Assembly: GCA_002391225.1 (NCBI GenBank)
Contig: DGRV01000076.1
Span: forward strand, 59,366-99,778
Direction: 5' to 3'
DNA length: 40,413 bases
Source: Christensenella sp. UBA4379
GTDB lineage: Bacteria > Bacillota > Clostridia > Christensenellales > Aristaeellaceae
The notes beneath the pieces are model-generated. The model saw only the letters and a list, made by a program, of their open reading frames with translations, did no database searches and was not told where the DNA came from. Of this stretch, positions 24,869 through 31,531 are shown piece after piece. Each line of letters starts with the position of its first letter. The stretch's first letter is position 1. The translations under genes and the position numbers were made by a program.

Positions 24869-27046
24869 CTACTTCTTTTTATATGCTATTGGATAAGATA
24901 CCGTCTGCCCCCCCTGCTCCTTGGGCACAAAGCTTATATGTCCGTCTTCCAGAGCGACTGTGCCTGTGGAGCCGCGGACGGAGTGATCCTTTAGGAGCAT
25001 CGTGACCAGGCGGTCGTTGAGCGCGGGGCCTCCGCCGCGGGTCAGGCAGTCCTTCCACAGGGTGAAGGCGCAGCCGTCCCGCCAGGCGGAGCAGCCGTAG
25101 GCCTTGTCCGATACCTGCACGGGCTTGCCGCACAGGGGGCACTGGGCTCCCTCCAGGAGCTTGACGGAGGAGGCCTTTTTGCCGCCCTTGCCCTTGCGCC
25201 GCTCTTCGGGCGGAAAGGAGCCCTCGTTTTTCGTGGTCCGGGCGTACTCCACCAGCCAGGCCGAGAGGCGGCGGATGCCCTCGTCAAAGCGCTCCGGGGT
25301 CCGCTGGTTCCGGGCGATTTCGTCCAGGGCCAGCTCCCATTTGCCGGTCATCTCCGGGGAGGAAATCTCCTCCGGCGCGATCTCGATCAGCTGGACCCCC
25401 TTGTCGGTGGCGTTCAGGGTCTTGCCCCGGCGCTGCACGTATCCGACGTGAATCAGCCGCTCGATGATGGCGGCGCGGGTAGCCGGGGTGCCCAGGCCGC
25501 TGCCTTTCATCTGCTCCCGGAGGGCTTCGTCCGCCAGTTCCCGGCCGGCGTTTTCCATGCTGTACAGGAGGCTGGCGTCGGTGTGGGGGGCGGGCGGCTT
25601 GGTCTGCTCCTTTTTGGAGGAGGCTTTTTTCACCTGCCGCTGGTCCCCTTCCTGTACGTCGGGCAGGACGGTCTGCTCCGGTTCGGCGGCTTTCTTCCGG
25701 GCGGAGGTGGTCTGCGCCTCCTGGCCCTGAACGACGGCTTTCCAGCCCGGGTCCTTGGTAACGCGGCCGGTGGTCTTGAATACTTCGTCCGCCGCCCCGG
25801 TGATGATCTTCACCTGGTCATAGACGTAGGGCGGGTAAAAGGCGGCGATGGCGCGCTTGGCCACCAGGTCAAACAGGGCTTTTTCATCCGCCGGCAGCTT
25901 GTCCAGCGGGGCGGTCTGCGGGGTGGGCAGGAGGGCGTGGTGGTCGCTGACCTTGGCGTTGTCGAAAATCCGCTTGGAGAAGGGCAGCTTCCCGTCCTCC
26001 TTCCAGGGAATGCCCTGGACCAGCGGCTGGTAGACGGCCGGGAGCTTGAGCAGGGTCTGCCGGGCCCGGGGCAGCATGTCCAGGGGGAGGTAGCGGCTGT
26101 CGGTCCTGGGATAGGTCAGCACCTTCCACTTTTCATACAGGGACTGGGCGATTTTGAGCGTCTTGTCCGCCGTGAAGCCGAGCAGGCGGTTGGCGTCCCG
26201 CTGGAGGCTGGTCAGGTCGTACAGCTGGGGGGCCAGCTCCTTTTTTTCCTCCCGGCTGACGGACTGCACCGCGGCCTCTTGCCCTTTGACTTTGCTGACG
26301 ATGCGCTGCGCCGTCTCCTGATCCGGGATGCGGTGGCTCACCTTCTCGTCCTCGGCTTTTTCGTCAAACCACACGCCCTGATAATCCCCGAAATCGGCGG
26401 TGACGGTGTAGTATTCCACGGGCACGAAGCGCTCGATCTCCAGGCGGCGCTTGACCAAAATGGCCAGCGTCGGCGTCTGCACCCGGCCGATGGACAAAAG
26501 CACGTTGTAGCGCAGGGTAAAGGCCCGGCTCGCGTTCATGCCCACCAGCCAGTCCGCTGTGGAGCGGGAACGGGCGCTCTTATACAGGCCCTCGTATTCC
26601 GCCGCTGGCTTGAGCTGGGCGAAGCCCTCCCGGATGGCCTCGTCCGTCATCGAGGAGATCCACAGCCGCTCCACCGGCTTTTTGCACCCCGCCTGCTCGT
26701 AGATCAGCCGGAAGATCAGCTCCCCCTCCCGCCCGGCGTCGGTGGCGCAGATGAGGCTGTCCACCTCGCCCGAGAGCATCAGCTTTTTAAGCGCGGTAAA
26801 CTGCTTTTTCGTCTTCGGGATCACCTTCGTGGGGATCCGGTCCGGCAGGATGGGCAGGTCCTCCATCCGCCATTTTTGATATTTGGCGTCCAGCTCGTCC
26901 GGCTCCTGCAGGGTGACCAGGTGCCCCAGCGCCCAGCTGACGAGATACTCCTCCCCCCGCAGGTATCCTTCCTCTTTCGTTTTCACGCCCAGCACCCGGG
27001 CGATGTCCCGGGCAACAGACGGCTTTTCCGCGATGATCAGTTTCAT
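24869..27046 (-). CDS. topB: DNA topoisomerase III
   Basis: Type IA topoisomerase, 725 aa, which passes single strands to resolve catenanes and recombination intermediates. The N-terminal Toprim domain opens MKLIIAEKPSVARDIARVLG and includes the acidic CATDAGREGELIFR. The catalytic Tyr is residue 312 in LTYPRTDSRYLP. Towards the C-terminus is a zinc-ribbon-like segment (CPLCGKPV, YGCSAWRDGCAFTLWK). The ATG at 27044-27046 is chosen because GAGG lies five bases upstream; a start seven codons earlier has no site. It has its own promoter and a ~100-base leader with a strong hairpin. TopB copies of this type occur both on chromosomes and on mobile elements; no conjugation genes are seen here. Confidence 0.94.
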   Translation of the reverse strand: MKLIIAEKPSVARDIARVLGVKTKEEGYLRGEEYLVSWALGHLVTLQEPDELDAKYQKWRMEDLPILPDRIPTKVIPKTKKQFTALKKLMLSGEVDSLICATDAGREGELIFRLIYEQAGCKKPVERLWISSMTDEAIREGFAQLKPAAEYEGLYKSARSRSTADWLVGMNASRAFTLRYNVLLSIGRVQTPTLAILVKRRLEIERFVPVEYYTVTADFGDYQGVWFDEKAEDEKVSHRIPDQETAQRIVSKVKGQEAAVQSVSREEKKELAPQLYDLTSLQRDANRLLGFTADKTLKIAQSLYEKWKVLTYPRTDSRYLPLDMLPRARQTLLKLPAVYQPLVQGIPWKEDGKLPFSKRIFDNAKVSDHHALLPTPQTAPLDKLPADEKALFDLVAKRAIAAFYPPYVYDQVKIITGAADEVFKTTGRVTKDPGWKAVVQGQEAQTTSARKKAAEPEQTVLPDVQEGDQRQVKKASSKKEQTKPPAPHTDASLLYSMENAGRELADEALREQMKGSGLGTPATRAAIIERLIHVGYVQRRGKTLNATDKGVQLIEIAPEEISSPEMTGKWELALDEIARNQRTPERFDEGIRRLSAWLVEYARTTKNEGSFPPEERRKGKGGKKASSVKLLEGAQCPLCGKPVQVSDKAYGCSAWRDGCAFTLWKDCLTRGGGPALNDRLVTMLLKDHSVRGSTGTVALEDGHISFVPKEQGGQTVSYPIAYKKK

Positions 27047-27093
27047 GTGTGCCTCGTTTTTGGCCATGTACTTGCTGATTTCGTCTATGAGCG

Positions 27094-27133
27094 CCCACTG
27101 CGCAGAAACCGCATAACGGTTCTGCGCAGTGGG
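27094..27133. other. Long GC-rich hairpin in the topB leader
   Basis: CCCACTGCGCAGAA (27094-27107) pairs with TTCTGCGCAGTGGG (27120-27133), with CCG/CGG extending the stem. On the plus strand TTTT follows, but no plus-strand gene ends here. On the minus strand it sits in the topB 5' leader with no U tract, so a role in leader folding or as a recombination scar is open. Confidence 0.6.
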
Positions 27134-27155
27134 TTTTCACTGACGAGTATGAAAA

Positions 27156-27184
27156 AGTATATCATGCTTTCCAAATTCCGTAAA
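27156..27184 (-). promoter_or_regulatory. Promoter of topB
   Basis: On the minus strand TTTACG (27179-27184), 17-bp spacer, TATACT (27156-27161). Start near 27149. Confidence 0.65.
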
Positions 27185-27292
27185 GGAAAAGGAACCGCCT
27201 TCGCACGGCTGGCAGATCTGCCGAGCTGGTTTCCTCCGTGAATCATGCCGGCTGGACGTTTTTTGATTTGTGCCCCTCTGCCGCTGTGTGTA

Positions 27293-27930
27293 AATTGAAT
27301 CCACTCGCCCCACGCGGGGCGAGACACTGGATCCGGTAGCATTGGACGCAGCCACACGATTTCAATCCACTCGCCCCACGCGGGGCAAGACGATGTTCAG
27401 GGACTTGTTGAGACGTTCGTGGATGTATTTCAATCCACTCGCCCCACGCGGGGCGAGACCAAGCGGGGAGACGTTGCGGTTATCAATGTAGCAGATTTCA
27501 ATCCACTCGCCCCACGCGGGGCGAGACACGGGCCTGCTGAGCCTGGCTGGGGTGTACCTGGCATTTCAATCCACTCGCCCCACGCGGGGCGAGACGTCTA
27601 CCATCTGCGCCGTTATCTGTCGGATGAAATTTCAATCCACTCGCCCCACGCGGGGCGAGACCAAGCTGGTGCCGCAGCTGGAGATGGAGCTGGCATTTCA
27701 ATCCACTCGCCCCACGCGGGGCGAGACCCGCTGGAGGTCTGACGAATTTACCAGCGTTTGCGTATTTCAATCCACTCGCCCCACGCGGGGCGAGACTCCT
27801 GCGCCGACGTTTGATAGACGGCATCTCTTTTATTTCAATCCACTCGCCCCACGCGGGGCGAGACGGTATGCGAACAAATCCATAATTTCTTCATCCAATT
27901 TCAATCCACTCGCCCCACGCGGGGCGAGAC
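27293..27930 (-). CRISPR. Type I-C CRISPR array, 10 repeats and 9 spacers
   Basis: Ten 33-bp repeats start at 27293, 27359, 27427, 27495, 27563, 27629, 27695, 27764, 27832 and 27898; spacers are 33-36 bp. Read on the minus strand each repeat starts GTC, has a GC-rich hairpin and ends GTGGATTGAAAT, the type I-C form with an 11-base handle TGGATTGAAAT. The repeat at 27293 is altered at its handle end and the one at 27359 has a substitution in the stem, marking that side as the old trailer end. Transcription is therefore from the cas7 side, same strand as the cas genes. Seven older spacers are GC-rich, the one nearest cas7 is AT-rich. None matches elsewhere in this window by eye. Confidence 0.98.
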
Positions 27931-27992
27931 AGCAAAATGAATCAAATGCAATAGAGATTAATGATTCATTTTGAACAAGTAATCTTGTTCCG
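27931..27992 (-). other. Short cas7-array junction with two hairpins, no typical leader
   Basis: Only 62 bp separate the cas7 stop from the first repeat. They hold GAACAAG/CTTGTTC (27973-27979 with 27984-27990, loop TAAT) and an 11-bp stem AAAATGAATCA/TGATTCATTTT (27934-27944 with 27962-27972). No promoter is visible on the minus strand, and a type I-C leader of usual length is absent. The array may be transcribed by read-through from the cas operon. Confidence 0.6.
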
Positions 27993-28904
27993 TCATGCCA
28001 TCCGCGTACAGGTTACGCCCTCCGGAATGCTGCCGGTGTCAATTTCAACAGAGTAATCGGTGTATTGACGCGGCGGGGTGTCGGGATGAATACGCTGTAT
28101 TTTGACCGCGTCAAACAGCTTGTGCGCCGGGGCGTTGCCCAGTTCGGAATCATGCTTGAAGACAATCAGTTCCCGGACGGCCATTTTTCCGCGGGCTGCG
28201 GAGCGGTCGTTCTCGAACATATTCAGGATTGCCTGCCAGAGCAGGAGCAGATCGTCTTCGCTGAAGCCGGTCACTTTTCGGGCCAGGTTCGCGGATACGA
28301 AACCTTCCGCACGGTACAGGCCATAGGGGACGATATGCTTCCTGCCCATTTCAGTGCCCTTCTGTTCCGCGTCTGCTTCGGTGGTAATGGCAATCCGGGT
28401 GATGGTCACTTCCTGGGGAATGATGGGGTCAACGCTCTGGGCAAAGCCGATCTGCACCGGGCCGCGAACCTGACCGCAGTTCAGGGACGCTTTGACAAAG
28501 GTGGTCATCACGGCTCCGAAAGTACGCACGTCAAAGAAATTCCGGCACATGAAATCACGCAGTTTCAAATCCAGTTCGGGGTCGTCCTTTTTCATTTTCT
28601 TAACGGTTTCTTTGATGGCCTTGTCTTCCGTTTCCTCTATGCCCACATACTGCAGGGCTGTACGGTCGCTGCGGTTCAGCGGGACGTTATCCTTGATATA
28701 GATTTTATAGCCGGGTTCGTCTTCCTTGACCGTCTCCACATAATTGCGGATTTTCCGCTTGAGGCATACGTCTGTCACAAGTCCATAACCGGTTTCCGGG
28801 TCGATCCGGGGCATGTTGCCGGCGTCCGGGTCGCCGTTGGGGTTACCGTTTTCCACGTCAAACAGAATCACGAAATCGTACCGGTTGCGAATGGGGTCAC
28901 TCAT
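27993..28904 (-). CDS. cas7: Type I-C Cascade backbone protein Cas7
   Basis: Cas7c (Csd2), 303 aa, the RAMP protein that polymerises along the crRNA spacer in the type I-C Cascade. It opens MSDPIRNRYDFVILFDVENGNPNGDPDAGNMPR, with the NGNPNGDPD signature, and later has RTFGAVM and VRGPVQIGFAQSVDPI. The ATG at 28902-28904 follows AGGAGGAGAAAGAAA and overlaps the end of cas8c by eight bases, so translation is coupled. In standard I-C loci cas4, cas1 and cas2 follow; here the CRISPR array begins 62 bp after the stop. No lesions are seen in the reading frame. Confidence 0.97.
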   Translation of the reverse strand: MSDPIRNRYDFVILFDVENGNPNGDPDAGNMPRIDPETGYGLVTDVCLKRKIRNYVETVKEDEPGYKIYIKDNVPLNRSDRTALQYVGIEETEDKAIKETVKKMKKDDPELDLKLRDFMCRNFFDVRTFGAVMTTFVKASLNCGQVRGPVQIGFAQSVDPIIPQEVTITRIAITTEADAEQKGTEMGRKHIVPYGLYRAEGFVSANLARKVTGFSEDDLLLLWQAILNMFENDRSAARGKMAVRELIVFKHDSELGNAPAHKLFDAVKIQRIHPDTPPRQYTDYSVEIDTGSIPEGVTCTRMA

Positions 28905-30672
28905 TTTCTTTCTCCTCCTTTTTTGTAAAACGGGCTTGGGTCTGGTGATAGTAACCGAGCTGGAAAATCCCCTGATCATATAAGCTGAGATGAGCCGGGT
29001 AGCTTTCATTGATTTTTTCTGTGATCCTGCCTATTTTAATATTATAATTCCTTTCCAATCCGCCGCCGAGTTTTTTCAAATGAGCCTGTGATAGTTTCAT
29101 TAATTGCGGAAAGATAATGGCAGGGGTCGAGCATGCTGAGTTGAAAAACCTGTCTCGGATGGTCGTATTGATTTGCTTGTTTGGATTGTCCTTTTTCATC
29201 GCAGCTTCCTGCAATTCTTCCAGAATTGAAAACAAACGTCCCAGCAGGTATGGCTGATACGTTGTCTGGTCGTTAAGTTCCACAGTCAGAGCCTCCTTTT
29301 GCTGTGCGTTGATATTTCCTGTTTCTGCTGCCTTTAGAAGAAATGCCTTGATGATGGCCGCTCTTCCGCGCGTGATTTCCCGCTCCGCACGGATGCGGAT
29401 TTCGACCTGACTGATCAGGGATTGCGGGTAGGGCTGATTCATCAGCACGGCGCGGATCAGCGAACCGGAGAGAAGCGGGGAGGGCGTTTTATCACGGGAT
29501 TTCTGATTGACGGTTTCATTCAGTAAATACCAGAAGCTGAGAGACACACGCTGATCAAACGCCGGTTTGACGATGCGCAGCCGTTCATGATGTTCAAGAA
29601 GATGATTTGCGAAATCCCCGAAGCTGTCCTGCAGGAAAAAGCGGACGGACAGACGGGCGGCGTTTGGGGCAAGGCCCAGCACATAGAAGTGTTCGTCCGC
29701 CTCCAGGACAAAACCGTCAAATTCGGTTTTTCGGCCGGCAGCCAGGTGCTTCAGCAACAGCAGCAGGTCGTCGTCCGAAAGCCTGCTGTCATCGCCCATC
29801 ATGCAGGAAAAGCAGTCCGCATAGCTGTCTTCACCGTGCTCGGCCCAGAAAACGATGGTAGTATCGCTCAGACGCAGATGATGCGATGGATGGGAAGTCA
29901 TGTAATTCAGCGCTGTGGTATAGGCAAAAGCGGCTTTTTCACTGACCGGTGCGTTACGGCCCTGCTCGCCGCTGTGACCATAGGATTCAAAAGCAGGAGC
30001 ATTAAAGGAGACAAGAGCCGTTCCGGTTGACTGCCCGCCGGCGATCCCCTTAATGTTTGGATGTAAAACGGCGACGGGCGCCTGTTGGCCGGTGACCAGA
30101 CAGCGCATGGTTTCTTTATCCTCCGATGCACCGTAATGTCTGTCCCAGGCTTCCTGAATCTGCGGATCATGATGAATAAACCGGTTTTGATAGTCAAAAA
30201 TCAGGTTGCCGCCCGTTGAAAGCTCGTCCCAAAACGGCTTCAGCGTATCCTGGGACTGAATCGCGGAAGGATCCCAGCGCTGAAAAAACCGAATCACCGC
30301 TCGCGCAGAAGGAGAATCAACATCGTTCAGCAATCTTTCATGCAATTCTCTGCATGCCTGAAAACATTTGACTGCACGGTCCGGCTTGCCTTTGCTGTCC
30401 ATTCCAAGGATATAGGTGGCATTGTCACACAGGAAATTGGAAACAATCCCTACGGAGCGCTTTTCCTGAGCCGGAAGGTTTTCCACCAGGGGAACCCAGA
30501 CTTTTTTCTTGCCTCTCTCTTCTTCGCTTCCCAGGCGGATGACCCGCTTTAGAGTTCCCTCGTCGTCAATCTGCAATGCGAAGGATACTTTTATGGGCTG
30601 CCATCCGGGCCGCTCAAGCTTCCCATCTTCTACAAGGTGATCGTAATACCGGCTTAAGGCTTGCAAAATCAT
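28897..30672 (-). CDS. cas8c: Type I-C Cascade large subunit Cas8c
   Basis: Cas8c (Csd1), 591 aa, the large Cascade subunit that reads the PAM and, through an internal start in known systems, also yields the small subunit Cas11c. Recognisable parts are MILQALSRYYDHLVEDG at the start, FLCDNATYILGMD near residue 100, GTALVSFNAPAFESYG near 215 and TTIVFWAEH near 265. The ATG overlaps the cas5 stop by four bases (ATGA). The length is normal and the frame intact. PAM reading by this protein matters for the proposed regulatory target at 31387-31404, which has TTC, the known type I-C PAM. Confidence 0.97.
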   Translation of the reverse strand: MILQALSRYYDHLVEDGKLERPGWQPIKVSFALQIDDEGTLKRVIRLGSEEERGKKKVWVPLVENLPAQEKRSVGIVSNFLCDNATYILGMDSKGKPDRAVKCFQACRELHERLLNDVDSPSARAVIRFFQRWDPSAIQSQDTLKPFWDELSTGGNLIFDYQNRFIHHDPQIQEAWDRHYGASEDKETMRCLVTGQQAPVAVLHPNIKGIAGGQSTGTALVSFNAPAFESYGHSGEQGRNAPVSEKAAFAYTTALNYMTSHPSHHLRLSDTTIVFWAEHGEDSYADCFSCMMGDDSRLSDDDLLLLLKHLAAGRKTEFDGFVLEADEHFYVLGLAPNAARLSVRFFLQDSFGDFANHLLEHHERLRIVKPAFDQRVSLSFWYLLNETVNQKSRDKTPSPLLSGSLIRAVLMNQPYPQSLISQVEIRIRAEREITRGRAAIIKAFLLKAAETGNINAQQKEALTVELNDQTTYQPYLLGRLFSILEELQEAAMKKDNPNKQINTTIRDRFFNSACSTPAIIFPQLMKLSQAHLKKLGGGLERNYNIKIGRITEKINESYPAHLSLYDQGIFQLGYYHQTQARFTKKEEKENE

Positions 30673-31316
30673 TGAACCACCTCGCAGTTTGTCACGTTGA
30701 CCACGCCGTTGATCATCTGTGCACGGAAGAACATGGGGGTAATGTTGGCTGGGTCAGCGTAGTTCATATCATACAGCATCCAGCCTAAATCCCTGGTTTC
30801 CTGGATGGCCTGTATCTCTCCGCCTTCCCACAGGCCAAAGTGGGCGGTACATTCACGGCAGCCGAGATATGGCTGGGAAAAGCACTGCCCCTTTTTCAGC
30901 CGGCGCTTGATAATATCCTGGAATTTGCCGGCATTGTCGGAGGGGGTTGCTTTGTCTGTCATATCAAAGTGCGCTTCGATGACATAGTGCACGTCACGCA
31001 GCATCATGGCTGCCCGCTGCTGGATACTGTTGGCCGTGATGATGCCAAGCTGTTTTTCGCTTCCCTGCATAGCGCTGCGCAAGTCGGAAGCCAGTATTTT
31101 GACGTCTACTTCATTCCGGCGTACATTGGTGAATCGTATGGGATTGAGAATGTAAATCCTGTCTATTTTCCAGGACAGGCCGGGATGAAAATAAACTGCT
31201 TCCAGCATTCCTCTTGCTGCGCTGGGGGTGGGAATATCATAGGAAACTCTTTCTACCTTCATTTCAGGACGTGTGAACAGAGCGCGGGCTCCCCAAACTT
31301 CCATTTTGACCGACAA
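30669..31316 (-). CDS. cas5c: Type I-C Cas5, crRNA-processing subunit
   Basis: Cas5c (Csd5/Cas5d), 215 aa. In type I-C it replaces Cas6: it cuts the repeat at the base of its hairpin to leave an 11-base 5' handle and caps that handle in Cascade. Markers are VKMEVWGARALFTRPEMKVE, SYDIPTPSAARGMLEAVYF and KGQCFSQPYLGCREC. The start is a TTG (31314-31316) behind AAAGGAAGTG; an ATG four codons in has no site. Its promoter at 31349-31377 is separate from that of cas3, and the 215-bp gap to cas3 encodes the proposed crRNA-like regulator. It is the first gene of the cas5-cas8c-cas7 operon, so controlling this promoter controls the whole Cascade. Confidence 0.96.
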   Translation of the reverse strand: MSVKMEVWGARALFTRPEMKVERVSYDIPTPSAARGMLEAVYFHPGLSWKIDRIYILNPIRFTNVRRNEVDVKILASDLRSAMQGSEKQLGIITANSIQQRAAMMLRDVHYVIEAHFDMTDKATPSDNAGKFQDIIKRRLKKGQCFSQPYLGCRECTAHFGLWEGGEIQAIQETRDLGWMLYDMNYADPANITPMFFRAQMINGVVNVTNCEVVQ

Positions 31317-31348
31317 GTTGTTTCACTTCCTTTCTTAGGCTTTGTGAT

Positions 31349-31377
31349 ATTGTAAACCGTTGTTTTTTAGAAGTCAA
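31349..31377 (-). promoter_or_regulatory. Promoter of the cas5-cas8c-cas7 operon
   Basis: On the minus strand TTGACT (31372-31377), 17-bp spacer, TACAAT (31349-31354). Start near 31342. A candidate Cascade binding site begins 10 bp upstream of the -35 box. Confidence 0.87.
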
Positions 31378-31386
31378 CAGTTTATA

Positions 31387-31404
31387 TTCAATAGATATAA
31401 CGTT
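31387..31404 (+). promoter_or_regulatory. Candidate Cascade target (TTC PAM plus 15-bp partial protospacer)
   Basis: TTC (31387-31389) is followed by AATAGATATAACGTT (31390-31404). The guide of the crRNA-like RNA begins AATAGATATAATGTT (31472-31486): 14 of 15 match, and the one mismatch is guide position 12, one of the every-sixth positions that do not pair in type I Cascades. From position 16 on the match mostly ends, which would allow binding without full R-loop and Cas3 cutting. The PAM end lies 10 bp from the cas5 -35 box; a full-length footprint (to about 31424) would cover the -35 of the RNA's own promoter. Confidence 0.7.
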
Positions 31405-31411
31405 AAATTAT

Positions 31412-31440
31412 TTGACGATGGTATTCTTTTATGATATGAT
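31412..31440 (+). promoter_or_regulatory. Promoter of the crRNA-like RNA
   Basis: TTGACG (31412-31417), 17-bp spacer, TATGAT (31435-31440), with an extended -10 (TGA just before it). Start expected near G31447, the first base of the miniature repeat. Confidence 0.85.
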
Positions 31441-31446
31441 TATATT

Positions 31447-31530
31447 GTCAGAGAAATCTGTGGATTGAAATAATAGATATAATGTTTGCTTCGAGAGGCT
31501 TTTAAGGAACAGACATCCTTAAAAGCCTTA
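31447..31530 (+). ncRNA. CreR-like crRNA-like regulatory RNA
   Basis: Predicted ~84-nt RNA. From its start, GTC is followed by a small hairpin CAGA-GAAA-TCTG (31449-31460), then TGGATTGAAAT (31461-31471), which is exactly the 11-base 5' handle of this locus's own CRISPR repeats. Cas5c cuts at the base of such a hairpin, so a processed guide would start with the handle and continue with the guide from 31472. A 12-bp terminator stem (31497-31527) closes it. There is no second repeat. It lies antisense-oriented between cas3 and cas5c, and its guide matches a TTC-flanked site at the operon promoter. By analogy with cas-regulating CreR RNAs it should direct Cascade to repress cas5-cas8c-cas7, and itself. 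Confidence 0.78.
31497..31530. terminator. Terminator of the crRNA-like RNA and of cas3
   Basis: GGCTTTTAAGGA (31497-31508) pairs perfectly with TCCTTAAAAGCC (31516-31527), loop of seven. TTATTC follows on the plus strand. On the minus strand it lies four bases past the cas3 stop. The T tracts are weak in both directions but the stem is long. Confidence 0.75.
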
Positions 31531-31531
31531 T

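Noticed and set aside
24869..27046. topB as a sign of an integrative conjugative element
   Set aside because: No relaxase, coupling protein, integrase or attachment sites are seen in the window.
25448..27241. Long plus-strand frame antisense to topB, and similar frames such as 8785-10884, 16851-18149 and 38-1249
   Set aside because: They are the high-GC third-position shadows of well-supported genes, with low-complexity Gly/Val/Asp-rich translations and no start signals.
27931..27966. An eleventh spacer next to cas7
   Set aside because: The length would fit, but no repeat follows it, and the bases form an inverted repeat unlike the other spacers.
27419..27974. Open frames with repeated QSTRPTRGET- or SPHAGRD-like peptides
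   Set aside because: These are translations of the CRISPR repeats and spacers, not genes.
31317..31531. A CreTA-type toxin-antitoxin pair instead of a pure regulator
   Set aside because: No small toxin frame with a start and ribosome-binding site is present next to the guide's target; the matched site sits at the cas operon promoter, which fits CreR better.
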